Both the position numbers and the translations under genes were made by a program. The notes under the pieces are model-generated. The model did no database searches. It had not been told where the DNA came from and worked only from the letters and a program-made list of their open reading frames with translations. A DNA stretch of 64,000 nucleotides from Plantago ovata. Taxonomy: Eukaryota; Streptophyta; Magnoliopsida; Lamiales; Plantaginaceae. The DNA is taken from the NCBI GenBank assembly GCA_028274465.1, contig CM051458.1:13717566-13781565 (forward strand), in the 5' to 3' direction. Positions 47,549-60,272 of the stretch are shown in pieces (the first letter of the stretch is position 1; every line of letters starts with the position of its first letter).

Positions 47549-48827
47549 TGATGAATGTGTATTTTACACTTTCATTCGAGTCTTTTTCACCTATTTTAGT
47601 TATCCTCTATGTTAATTTAGCTATATTTTAGTACATTTTATTAGAATAGTGTCACGTTTCCCTTTATATTTTATTTTACAGGTTTTGGTTGAAATTCGGA
47701 GATTTACGGGCAATTATATTGAAGTCTACAAGGAATTGGTGTTCCAGAAGCATATTTGGAGTATCTGAAGGTTTCCGGATAGGATTTGGAGTCTAGGGGC
47801 CGAATCTGGAGGTTAGAAGGCTACTAGAAGTCATAAACCGAGTCCGAAAAGGTGAAGAAATCCAAAACCGCGTCGAAAACGCGAAAATCTCGCGTTTACA
47901 CTGGGGGGCGAACCGCCCCAGCTCTCGGGCGAACCGCCCCAGAGGAACGGGCCTATATATAGTTGCGAATTTTCTCTCCGAAAATCATATCTTTCCAAGC
48001 CTACTTTCTCACCTCTCTCTATAGTTTTAGGTAGGAACTACCCGGGGCCTGTCCTGGGAGTTCCATAGCTTAGGGGATACTTTTTCATAGCAGATTGGAG
48101 CGCGTAGGATCACAATCATCCGGAGATTGACAACCTTCGGTAACTTTGTATCTTACAACTTTTATCTACTTATTTTATATATTCTTTCAATATGTTTTCT
48201 TCTATGATTGTTATTGATTGCATGCACATTATGAGTAGCTAAATTTATCGTTGGTGGTAGTATGTGAATTCTTAGCGAGGGAAGATAATCATGCTAATGG
48301 CTATATCGCGCATTATACTCCGTGTCATTGCTTTATTTCGTTGATCAGTTGAACACCAAAATTCTCGTATGTTGTATTGATCATTATGCACGCTAGGACA
48401 CTTGTCGGCCAATCAGACTTAATTATCTTCGTAGTGTTGAATGATTACGGAACAAAATAGGACGTTAGTTGTTGACAGGTCAGACCCATACTATCTTCGT
48501 AGTGCACAATACTTACAACAGGACCAAAGATTCATTCAAAGATCTCCATGCAAGACCGAGGAATTGATGCATGATTATCGACCCATTATGTTAAGAAGGA
48601 CCATACTATCACCAACCTCCATTATCTGCTTGAAAACCCCCTATCGCTTTTTATTTGCTGTTTTATATTTTCTTGATTAAATAGATAAAGCTAGTTATAG
48701 TCCTGAGAGAACGACACTCGAGTCATTCTGCTGCTACACTACGGTTTTCGTTGTAGTTGTGGATTGCCTTTGGCTAAATACAAATATTATTTGCTGAATC
48801 GAGACCTGACAAATCTCGCGTTCATCA
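47549..48827 (+). repeat. Element A 3' LTR
   Basis: 1,279 bp with TG...CA ends. It has private changes relative to the 5' LTR and the inverted copy, such as GCGAATTTTC for GCGAGTTTTC and GGACCAAAG for GGACCCAAG. ATAGT follows directly. Confidence 0.93.
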
Positions 48828-48832
48828 ATAGT
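48828..48832. repeat. Element A target site duplication (ATAGT), right
   Basis: Direct repeat of 42599-42603. Confidence 0.88.
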
Positions 48833-50135
48833 CATAATAGATATTGGATTCACCAAACAACTCACTGAAGACGCCCGTGGATGTATTATTGGGATAGACA
48901 CTTCATCGATCCTAGATGCACTCGAGTCAGTCAGATGAGGGACGTTACCATCGCCGCGTTCAGCGCAACAGACTTCACAACGAAAGAGTTTGCTTTGGGA
49001 AACCTCTCAAACGTCCTCATGTGTTAATATTGCAAATGAGACCGTCTAGGAATTCCATGTTGCCTAGTGTAGCACTTGCTTATACAATGAGGCCCTATGG
49101 GTCACACTATGTGGTGATTCAGCTTATCCGAATATCCTTGAAGATGGAATCGCAATTAATTTGAATTAATTGTGATTGATGAATTATAATTGATTTGGAA
49201 TTAATTATAATATTTGTGGCTCAATTAATAATTTGGAATTATTAATTGAATTGACTGATTAATTGTATTTTATATAAATACAATTAAAGATTATATTTTA
49301 GAAATATAATAGAGGGTTAATTTGAAAGGATATGTTAATTTAGAACTAATCTATGCACATGGGCAAAATCTACTTGGAGTTGAATTGCCTAAGAATTATA
49401 AGTGGGTCCAAAATCGGGACCCACCTATCACCCTTAGACGCGCGCGACCAGCAGTAGTAGTACGGGAAGGAGTTCGACCCCTTCCTCTATTAGAAGTCAA
49501 GGGATAAGTTAGATTTTCCTAATTGAGTTCTAATTTGATTGGAATGAATCTAGACTGAATTAGTTTCCTTGTTCAATAAAATTAGATTCTCAGTCCTTTA
49601 AGAAGTCTAATTGATTATTCTTTAGGCTTCTATTGACTACTATATATAGTAGACTATTAGATCTTTTAACATGGTGAATTTTGAATCATTCTTTCTACCA
49701 GTTTTCTTAAAGAAAATAAAAGCTCTCCCCCTACCTCTCTATAGCCGCCGCGCGCCACCTTCCAACCGGAGGAAAATCGCAGCCCCATTTTCTTGGCCCA
49801 TAAAGAATATCCTAGCATTTTTTCCGATAGGCTGTTCATGCGTGGATAACAAGGTTGAGGTTCAAAGAGCTGGAAACTAACTTTTATGTCTTGCAGATAA
49901 TCAAGTATTGCAGATATCTTCGACTTCGACGAAGGAGAAGATTCACCGGACTATTACGAAGACTTCATCGATTGGCATATCGATTTATACCTATTCTTGC
50001 TTTTGAGTATTGTACGTCTTCTGATCAATGTGTTTATTATATACGCTATATGCATGATCATTAACCTGCATGTTAAGAAAAATTTTGAAATTCCGCTGCG
50101 TACCCTAGGGGTAACTCTGACCATATTTCCTTACA
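48833..50135 (+). repeat. Ty1/copia 5' LTR, second part
   Basis: Continues the copia LTR after element A and ends ...CCTTACA just before the primer site. It includes strongly AT-rich inverted stretches near 49,140-49,310. The open frames here are chance. Confidence 0.65.
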
Positions 50136-50136
50136 G

Positions 50137-50148
50137 TGGTATCGGAGC
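50137..50148 (+). other. Copia primer binding site (initiator tRNA-Met-like)
   Basis: TGGTATCGGAGC is one base off the usual TGGTATCAGAGC of plant copia elements. The same motif appears inverted at 50427-50438 across the gap. Confidence 0.75.
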
Positions 50149-50242
50149 AGGTTAATTGATTATGTATATACGTGTATATGTTTATGTGATTATGTAGTTT
50201 ATGTGGATGCAAATTGATTCTATGATTGATTCGATTTTCGAA

Positions 50243-50342
50243 NNNNNNNNNNNNNNNNNNNNNNNNNNNNNNNNNNNNNNNNNNNNNNNNNNNNNNNNNN
50301 NNNNNNNNNNNNNNNNNNNNNNNNNNNNNNNNNNNNNNNNNN
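50243..50342. other. Assembly gap (100 N)
   Basis: Exactly 100 N, the conventional size for a gap of unknown length. The sequence on both sides is inverted-complementary right up to the gap. Confidence 0.99.
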
Positions 50343-51758
50343 ATCGAATCAATCATAGAATCATTGCATCCACCTAAACTACATAATCACATAACATATA
50401 CACGTATATACATAATCAATTAACCCGCTCCGATACCACGTAAGGAAATATGGTCAGAGTTACCCCTAGGGTACGCAGCGGAATTTCAAATTTTTCTTAA
50501 CATGCAGGTTAATTGATCATGCATATAGCGTATATAATAAACACATTGATCAGAAGACTTACAATACTCCAAAAGCAAGAATAGGTATTAAATCGATATG
50601 CCAATCGATGAAGTCTTCGTAATAGTCCGGTGAATCTTCTCCTTCGTCGAAGTCGAAGATATCTGCAATACTTGATTATCTGCAAGACAATAAAAGTTAG
50701 TTTCCAGCTCTTTGAACCTCAACCTTGTTATCCACGGATGAACAGCCTATCGGAAAAAATGCTAGGATATTCTTTATGTGGCCAAGAAAATGGGGCTGCG
50801 ATTTTCCTCCGGTTGGAAGGTGGCGCGCGCGGCTATAGAGAGGTAGGGGAGAGCTTTTTATTTTCTTTAAGAAAACTGGTAGAAAGAATGATTCAAAATT
50901 CACCATGTTAAAAGATCTCTAATAGTCTACTATATATAGTAGTCAATAGAAGCCTAAAGAATAATCAATTAGACTTCTTAAAGGACTGAGAATCTAATTC
51001 TTATTGAACAAGGAACTAATTCAAGTCTAGATTCATTTCCAATCAAATTAGAACTCAATTAGGAAAATCTAACTTATCCCTTGACTTCTAATAGAGGAAG
51101 GGGTCGAACTCCTTCCCGTACTACTACTGCTGGTCGCGCGCGTCTAAGGGTGATAGGTGGGTCCCGATTTGGGACCCACTTATAATTCTTAGGCAATTCA
51201 AACTCCAAGTAGATTTTGCCCATGTGCATATATTAGTTCTAAATTAACATATCCTTTCAAATTAACCCTCTATTATATTTCTAAAATATAATCTTTAATT
51301 GTATTTATATAAAATACAATTAATCAGTCAATTCAATTAATAATTCCAAATTATTAATTGAGCCACAAATTATTATAATTAATTCCAAATCAATTATAAT
51401 TCATCAATCACAATTAATTCCAAATTAATTGCGATTCCATCTTCAAGGATATTCGGATAAGCTGAATCACCACATAGTGTGACCCATAGGGCCTCATTGT
51501 ATTAAGCAAGTGCTACACTAGGCAACATGGAATTCCTAGACGGTCTCATTTGCAATATTAACACATGAGGACGTTTGAGAGGTTTCCCAAAGCAAACTCT
51601 TTCGTTGTGAAGTCTGTTGCGCTGAACGCGGCGATGGTAACGTCCCTTCATCTGACTGACTCGAGTGCATCTAGGATCGATGAAGTGTCTATCCCAATAA
51701 TACATCCACGGGCGTCTTCAGTGAGTTGTTTGGTGAATCCAATATCTATTATGACTAT

Positions 51759-52995
51759 TGATGAACGCGAGATTTGTCAGGTCTCGATTCAGCAAATAAT
51801 ATTTGTATTTAGCCAAAGGCAATCCACAACTACAACGAAAACCGTAGTGTAGCAGCAGAATGACTCGAGTGTCGTTCTCTCAGGACTATAACTAGCTTTA
51901 TCTATTTAATCAAGAAAATATAAAACAGCAAATAAAAAGCGATAGGGGGTTTTCAAGCAGATAATGGAGGTTGGTGATAGTATGGTCCTTCTTAACATAA
52001 TGGGTCGATAATCATGCATCAATTCCTCGGTCTTGCATGGAGATCTTTGAATGAATCTTGGGTCCTGTTGTAAGTATTGTGCACTACGAAGATAGTATGG
52101 GTCTGACCTGTCAACAACTAACGTCCTATTTTGTTCCGTAATCATTCAACACTACGAAGATAATTAAGTCTGATTGGCCGACAAGTGTTCTAGCGTGCAT
52201 AATGATCAATACAACATACGAGAATTTTGGTGTTCAACTGATCAACGAAATAAAGCAATGACACGGAGTATAATGCGCGATATAGCCATTAGCATGATTA
52301 TCTTCCCTCGCTAAGAATTCACATACTACCACCAACGATAAATTTAGCTACTCATAATGTGCATGCAATCAATAACAATCATAGAAGAAAACATATTGAA
52401 AGAATATATAAAATAAGTAGATAAAAGTTGTAAGATACAAAGTTACCGAAGGTTGTCAATCTCCGGATGATTGTGATCCTACGCGCTCCAATCTGCTATG
52501 AAAAAGTATCCCCTAAGCTATGGAACTCCCAGGACAGGCCCCGGGTAGTTCCTACCTAAAACTATAGAGAGAGGTGAGAAAGTAGGCTTGGAAAGATATG
52601 ATTTTCGGAGAGAAAACTCGCAACTATATATAGGCCCGTTCCTCTGGGGCGGTTCGCCCGAGAGCTGGGGCGGTTCGCCCCCCAGTGTAAACGCGAGATT
52701 TTCGCGTTTTCGACGCGGTTTTGGATTTCTTCACCTTTTCGGACTCGGTTTATGACTTCTAGTAGCCTTCTAACCTCCAGATTCGGCCCCTAGACTCCAA
52801 ATCCTATCCGGAAACCTTCAGATACTCCAAATATGCTTCTGGAACACCAATTCCTTGTAGACTTCAATATAATTGCCCGTAAATCTCCGAATTTCAACCA
52901 AAACCTGTAAAATAAAATCTAAAGGGAAACGTGACACTATTCTAATAAAATGTACTAAAATATAGCTAAATTAACATAGAGGATAACTAAAATAG

Positions 52996-52998
<3 letters not shown>
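51759..52998 (-). repeat. Inverted, end-truncated element A LTR in the right arm
   Basis: Reverse complement of the element A LTR from its CA end back to the 40th base. The first ~39 bases of the LTR are missing and replaced by an AT microsatellite. Includes the GC hairpin doublet at 52645-52683. Confidence 0.9.
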
Positions 52999-54310
<1,312 letters not shown>

Positions 54311-55833
54311 ATGGCTATACCGTCCTCCGAGCTCATTGCCAACTTGGAGTTGCAAAAGCTAACAGGACCAAACTACGTGGATTGGATCCATGAGGTACGA
54401 AGGGTGCTATGGCACAACGAGGTTGAGTATGTGTTAGACGAACCTATCCCTCCACCTCCCACTGAGTTGACTACTGCAACCTATGATTGCATTCATGAGA
54501 TGTCAGTGGAAAAGGCCAAGTTTATGAAAAATTTGTTGCTGAATGCTATGTCTGACAATATGGTTGGACCACGTCGAGACAAGGAACCATATGAGATTGT
54601 GAGATATCTCTCCTCATTCTTGGATACTCCAAGGATGTGTGAAGGGTTCGAAGCTATCAAGATCATGCTTATCCAAAGACTTGAGACAGAAGAGCTGTCG
54701 CCTGAACAAGTCAAGTCATTGATTGATTTTCTCTTTCAACTTGTTGGACATGGCTTGGAGCTAGAAGCTAAGGCTTCCATTATCTTGATCGTGCAAAGAT
54801 TGTTGCAATCTATTCAGAATCCCGAAGTCGGGGCAGCAACAGAGTCGATTGCTGAGAGACCTATTGCCAACGAGTTTCTAATGGTCAATCGTAGACCCAA
54901 AGGGAACAAGGGTGGCAAGAATGCACGCAATCGTAAGATGGCTAAGTTTCGACTTAGGATGGAGATTTGTCTCTATTGCACTCAAGGGCCATTGGAAGAA
55001 AGATTGCCCTAAGCTAAGGGCAGATCAAGCTAAGAAGCCGCCGACTTCTAGCTCAGGTATGTTTGTTATTGAAATGAACATGACTACTTTTGACTCCAAT
55101 GGTTGGGTATTAGATACAACCTGTGGCTCACACATTTGTAATAATGTGCAGGGGCTAATTGAACACAGGCTAGTCAATCAAGGTGAAATCGACTTGCATG
55201 TTGGGAACGGCAATCCAGTTGAAGCCAAACGCGTTGGACGCTGCAAGATAGATTTACCATCAGGACAATGTTTAGAACTTGATAACGTCTATTTTGTTCC
55301 ATCCATTGTCAGAAATATTATTTCCATTCCATTGTTGGACAATTTGGGTTTTTCCTTTCGTTTTGCTAATAATACTTGTTATTTTTCGCTAAATGACCAG
55401 TATTATGGAAAAGCTCGCTTAGTGAATGGTTTATATATTTTGCAAAGTAGTCTACCTTTATTTCAAATACATAACAAACAACCGTCTTCAAGTAGGAAGA
55501 ATAATCCATCTAATCTATGGCATTGTCGGCTAGGCATATAAATGAAACACGGATTCAAAGACTAAGGAAGTTGGACTACTTAGAACCATTTGATTTCGAA
55601 TCATATGGTACATGCGAATCATGTGTTAAGGGTAAGATGACGAACAAACCCTTTGTTGGACAAGGTGTTCGTGCCACTCGCTGCTTAGAGCTCATACATA
55701 CCGGTGTATGTGGACCTTTTAAAGTCCAAGCACGTGGATGTTATTCTTACTTCGTTACCTTTACTGACGATTTCTCAAGGTATGGATATATTTATCTTAT
55801 GAAGAATAAATCTGAGACTTTTGGGAAAGAGTA
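54311..55833 (+). pseudogene. Ty1/copia Gag-Pol 5' part, truncated in integrase
   Basis: Starts MAIPSSELIANLELQKLTG and continues GPNYVDWIHEVRRVLW, a copia Gag. A frame change falls within the zinc knuckle (CLYC ... GHWKKDCPKL) near 54,985. The protease region has WVLDTTCGSHIC. The GAG-pre-integrase zinc motif is LWHCRLGHINE ... CESCVKGKM, interrupted by a one-base loss and TAA at 55539. The integrase core begins HTGVCGPF; the family normally has Asp where this Gly stands, so the first catalytic acid is lost. FTDDFSRYGYIYL follows, then the text is cut at about 55,833 by another element. RT and RNase H are absent. Confidence 0.85.
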
Positions 55834-56113
55834 CGTCTCCTGTGAGACCACTAGTTTCGTGAGACCAAAATGAGACTCAAAGGAACTAGAAAATACATCA
55901 AAATCTCGCTGACCCATTTAATAATTCGCGGGTCATGTTATAACCCGAAATTGAACCGGGTCATCCTCCCTAACCCGTTCAAATCGACGACATATTTCAT
56001 TCTCTTCTCGCCGTTTCTCCCTCACATCTCTCTCTCTGCAACAAAAGCTTCGATTCTCGCCTTCATCATCGTGATCATCATCGTGTTCATCATCGTTTCT
56101 ATCTTCAACGAAT

Positions 56114-57092
56114 ATGAGGATGAACGATTTCTCTCCTAGATCGTTGAATGAATTGAACAATTTGAGGATTAGATTGGCTCAATTGAAGAATTCGAGAAGG
56201 AGAAAACGTTCTAAGCAAATTAAGGATTCACCAGCGGTTGAAGTCGATCATGAAGACACAGGAGACGTTCTCATCACTGAAGGATTTGCAATGAGACAGT
56301 CCGAATTTGATGAAGAAGAAGATTTCAGTGAATTTGCTGAAGAATTTGTTGAAGATATTGATAAAATACCTAGAGATCCCGAATTTACAGAAGGATTTGC
56401 GATGAGACAGTCAGAATTTGATACAGAAGATGATTTCATTGAATTTGCTGAAGGAATTGTTGAAAACATTGATTCAGAATTTGCAGAAGAATTTGGTGAT
56501 GAACATGAAGCTGATAAACATGAAGCTTCATCTAATAAGCAGAAAGCAGCTTCTGAACAATCAGGTTTGTTTTCAATTTGTTTGAGTTTTATGTATTATT
56601 CGTTTGAGTTTAATGAAATAACTTTCTGAGTTTTACTCTGTAACGTACTGTATGTTACAATTTCATATGAGTTTTATGTATTATTGGTTTGAGTTTTGAT
56701 TCCAAGTTTCAGAGTTTTTCTTTGTAAAAGTTCTGTATGTTACAATTCTTATTTGAGTTTTATGGATAATTTGTTTGAGTTTTACTCTTTGGATTCTTGA
56801 GTTTTATTCATAGACTGATTGAGTTTTATAATAATTCACTGCAGAGGAAATACCACTATCTTTTGATGGTTTAAAGAAGGAAAAATGGGAACATTTTGAG
56901 GATGTTTTCAACTACTTCTGGAATTTGGGAATGTCAGTTCACCAAATTGAGCAACGCATTGGCAATGATAACAGCGAACTCTACTTTGCTGCTACATCAA
57001 AGGAGATAGACGTGGAGGTGGAGCATACGATTGATGAGAATGATCGCAGTCGTACAAGCTTGGAGAATGGCATACTATTCAAGGTGGTCTAG
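56114..57092 (+). CDS. Unrecognised acidic two-exon protein in the composite element
   Basis: Exons 56114-56564 (ATCAG|GTTTGT) and 56845-57092 (CTGCAG|AGGAA) join in frame to 232 residues and a TAG stop. Residues 20-40 are basic (KNSRRRKRSK), a possible nuclear signal. A ~37-residue acidic unit, EGFAMRQSEFD followed by DF.EFAE..VE.ID, occurs twice in tandem (DNA copies start at 56279 and 56390, 111 bp apart). The second exon has FDGLKKEKWEHFEDVFNYFW and no domain I know. The leader is CT-rich (56,020-56,040). It could be a captured host gene fragment or an element accessory protein. Intact splicing and frame suggest it was functional recently. I do not assign a function. Confidence 0.5.
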
Positions 57093-57954
57093 GGATTATT
57101 ATATATGTCGAAAAATACTATAGCATTCATAGTAGATTAGGAAGTTGATATTATAATCTTAGAAACTTATGTTTGTAATGTATATGTGTTTGTGAAAACT
57201 GATGTATATGTGTTTGTAATAAAGTAATGTATAACTGTTTGTAATATATATATGTGTTTGTTATGGAATAATGTATATGAGTTTTATATGTTGTTATTTT
57301 TGAGTTTTACATGTTGGTAGTTTGAGGTTTAATTCAAACAGCAACTACCATACAATGAACAACTAGCAACATTCATATAAAATGATGTTTTATATGTTTG
57401 AGTTTTATATGCTATTTGTTTGAGTTTTATATTATGCTTGTTTGAGTTTTACATCTGTATTAAAAAAGGTGTACAAAAACCTTCATATAAAATTGAGAAT
57501 CCTCAAAAAGTCATACAATTTACAGAAAATAAAGAGATCCCTGACTGAATCATGTGAATGGTCCTTAAAATTATTCCTGCATTGAGTTTTATATGTTGTT
57601 ATTTTGAGTTTTACATGTTGCTAGTATAAGGTTTAGCAACACCAGAAATTATTCAACAAGGGATACAGAAACTAGCCTACAATGAACAAATACCAACATT
57701 CATATAAAAAATGAGAATCAGTAAAACTCAAACGCAGAGTAAGTAAAACTCAAACACAGTATAAGTAAAACTCAAAACAAAATAATATTTGAAAACCAAA
57801 AAACTAAACAACAAAAATGTACAAAAACATTCATATACAATTCAGAATTCTCAACAAAGTCATAAAATTTAAAAAAATAAAGAGATCCCTAAATCATGTT
57901 AATGGTCCTTAAAAATCACAAATATCTCTAAAATTGATTCAATTTTCCAATAGA
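57093..57954. repeat. GAGTTTTA-rich spacer
   Basis: From 56,600 to 57,470 the plus strand carries many GAGTTTTA(T/C)ATG-like units (for example near 57,278, 57,302, 57,400, 57,422, 57,444). From about 57,720 onward the complementary TAAAACTCAAAC form dominates. The polarity switch falls between the two convergent genes. No reading frame of interest. Confidence 0.7.
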
Positions 57955-58830
57955 CTATTTCTTCAATTTTCTTCTCTGACCCATCTTTTTTTCAAACTCA
58001 CTGCAGATATGTTCTCTTTCATTTTCTGCAAAGTTTCTGACACTCTCAATCAACCGATTCTTCCTTGTATTTGCATCAGACAGACCAATTAAAGCAATTA
58101 TTTCAGCTCGTGCTTTCCGCCTTTCAGCAACCTGTTAAATTATAAAAATAAAAAAAGAAAATCAAGTACATATAGATTTCAAAGATTATATTTTAAAAAC
58201 TCACTACATAATGCATATAAACCTCAAATAACATATACTCAAACCTCAGTAATGTATTATTAATAAAACAGAAGAATAAAACAAACACATAAAATCAGAC
58301 TCAAATAAAACTCAAACATGATATACATAAACCTCAAACTTAACAACAATAAAACTCAAACTTATTGGAGCTCATGACAGACACATAAAATCAGACTCAA
58401 ATAAAACTCAAACATGATATACATAAACCTCAAACTTAACAACAATAAAACTCAAACTTATTGGAGCTCATGACAGACACATAAAATCAGACTCAAGTAA
58501 AACTCAAACATGATATACATAAACCTCAAACTTAACAACAATAAAACTCAAACTTATAGGAGATGATGACAGACACATAAATCATACTCAAATAAATATT
58601 ATATCTCATTTTCAAAACTCAGTCATAATGCATATAAACCTCAAATATCATATACTCAAACCTCAGTAATGTTTTATTAATAAAAAAGGCAACTTAAAAA
58701 TGAATAAAAAGTAAGCTACCTGTTTCACAGTTTTCAAGTACTCAAAGTTGCCATGAAGTGTATTGAGAATCCATTGGTCAAGACAATTCATCAAATCTGA
58801 ATTTGCTTTATGCAGCTCTTCACTAGTAGG
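57955..58830 (-). CDS. 3' exons of an unrecognised minus-strand gene, 5' part cut off
   Basis: On the minus strand an exon 58830-58720 ends GTGAAACAG|GTAGC; the next exon, 58131-57955, follows TTAACAG| and keeps the frame to a TAG stop, giving about 95 C-terminal residues. Readable text includes SEELHKANSDLMNCLDQW, then after the junction VAERRKARAEIIALIGLSDA and a basic end with FEKKMGQRRKLKK. It is helical and charged. I do not recognise the family; it could be the C terminus of a transposase-like gene. The upstream part was displaced by the insertion of element C exactly at 58,831. Confidence 0.5.
58285..58600. repeat. 96-bp tandem repeat in the intron of the minus-strand gene
   Basis: ACACATAAAATCAGACTCAA begins at 58285, 58381 and 58477, with a shortened fourth start at 58573, an exact 96-bp period. 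Each unit contains AAAACTCAAAC motifs like those of the spacer. The array lies in the intron between the two minus-strand exons. Confidence 0.93.
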
Positions 58831-60105
58831 TGATGAATGTGTATTTTACACTTTCATTCGAGTCTTTTTAACCTATTTTAGCTATCCTCTATGTTAATTT
58901 AGCTATATTTTAATACGTTTTATTAGAATAGTGTCACGTTTCCCTTTAGATTTTATTTTACAGGTTTTGGTTGAAATTCGGGGATTTCTGGGCAATTATA
59001 TTGAAGTTGACAAGGAATTGGTGTTCCAGAAGCCTATTTGGAGTATCTGAAGGTTTCCGGATAGGATTTGGAGCCTAGGGGTCGAATCTGGAGGTTAGAA
59101 GGCCACTAGAAGTCAGAAACCGAGTCCGAAAAGGTGAATAAATCCAAATCCGCGTCGAAAAACGCGGAATTCCACGAAAAAGACGGGGGGCGAACCGCCC
59201 CAACCTGCGGCGAACCGCCCCAGAGTTTATTCGGGGCCTATATATAGTGCTCAGTTTTCTCTCCGAAAATCATATCTTTCCAGACCTTCTCTCTCACCTC
59301 TCTCTATAGTTTTAGGTAGGAACTTCCCGGGGCCTGTCCTGGGAGTTCTGTAGCTTAGGGGATACTTTTTCATAGCAGTTTGGAGCTCGTAGGACCGCAA
59401 TCATCCGGAGATTGACAACCTTCGGTAACTTTGTATCTTACAGTTTTATTCTACTTATTTTATATTCTTTCAACATGTTTTCTTCTATGATTTCTGTTGA
59501 TTGCGTGCCTATTATGAGTAGCTAAACTTATCGTTGGTGGTAGTATGTGAATTCTTAGCGAAGGGAAGATAATCATGCTAATGGCTATATCGCGCATTAT
59601 ACTCCGTGTCATTGCTTTATTTCGTTGATCAGTTGTAACCAAAATTCTCGTATGTTGTATTGATTATTATGCACAATTGAACACTAGTCGACCATCAGAC
59701 CAATTATCTTCGTAGTGTTGAATAATTACGGAACACATTAGGACAATCGTGATTGACTAGTCAGACCAAATTATCTTCGTAGTGCTTAATACTTGCAACA
59801 TGACACTAGATTGATTCAAAGATCTCTATGCAAGACCGAGGAATTTATGCATGATTATCGACCCGTTATGTTAAGAAGGACCATACTATCACCAATCTCC
59901 ATTATCTGCTAGAAACCCCCTATTGCTATCTGTCTGCTGTTTTATATTCTCTTGTTAAATAGATAAAGCTAGTTATAGTCCTGAGAGAACGACACTTGAG
60001 TCATTCTACTGCTACACTACGGTTTTCGTTGTAGTTGTGGATTGCCTTTGGCTAAATAACAAATTTATTTGATCAATTGGAATCCGACAAATTCCCGTTC
60101 ATCAA
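58831..60105 (+). repeat. Element C 5' LTR
   Basis: 1,275 bp with TGATGAATGTG ... GTTCATCA ends. TATA box CTATATATAG near 59,230 after the GC hairpin doublet at 59185-59222. Many substitutions relative to element A. Confidence 0.9.
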
Positions 60106-60108
60106 ATT

Positions 60109-60126
60109 GGCGCCGTTGCCGGGGAC
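60109..60126 (+). other. Element C primer binding site (tRNA-Asp)
   Basis: TGGCGCCGTTGCCGGGGA, identical to 43885-43902 and three bases past the LTR. Confidence 0.88.
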
Positions 60127-60272
60127 TATACTCCTTTTTTCTGTTTAATTTGTTTATATTTACAGCTTAGATTCCTAATTCTATTAGTTTTAGTTTTCCT
60201 TTTTAATCTCTCTCTAATACTGCTTTCCTAGTTTGTTTCTAATCACCTTTCCTAGTCTGTTACAGATTGTGT

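Larger units (their letters stand above)
42604..48827 (+). mobile_element. Element A: Ty3-like LTR retrotransposon coding only Gag and protease, 6,224 bp
   Basis: Complete by structure: 5-bp ATAGT duplication, LTRs at 42604-43881 and 47549-48827, tRNA-Asp primer site, polypurine tract GGTTTGGGGAG, and a Gag-protease frame. The 1.57 kb between the protease stop and the 3' LTR holds no RT, RNase H or integrase, so it must borrow these from another element. The primer site and the overall look fit the Athila/Tat branch of Ty3/gypsy. The LTRs differ at about 13 places by eye (roughly 1%), so the insertion is recent on an evolutionary scale. It sits inside a copia LTR. Confidence 0.9.
47588..52998. 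repeat. Large inverted duplication around the gap, arms of 2.65 kb
   Basis: The left arm 47588-50242 (element A LTR, then copia LTR tail and primer site) and right arm 50343-52998 are reverse complements with only scattered substitutions and small indels. Both arms contain the element A LTR at the same base of the copia LTR. Therefore the arms are copies of one nested locus and not independent insertions. Confidence 0.93.
55834..58830. mobile_element. Mutator-like or composite element with two convergent genes, right end lost
   Basis: Copia integrase text stops at 55,833 and a new sequence begins with GTACGTCTCCTGTGAGACC and a second GTGAGACC, similar to termini of some plant DNA transposons. 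Inside are a plus-strand two-exon gene (56114-57092) and the 3' exons of a minus-strand gene (58830-57955), separated by text full of GAGTTTTA on the plus strand and TAAAACTC further right. Convergent genes recall MuDR-type elements, but no transposase motif is visible, so the class is inference. Element C inserted at 58,831, and the other terminus is outside the window. Confidence 0.4.

Noticed and set aside
48916-49507. Small plus-strand ORFs in the copia LTR
   Set aside because: They lie inside LTR sequence that is also present inverted on the other side of the gap, and have no domain.
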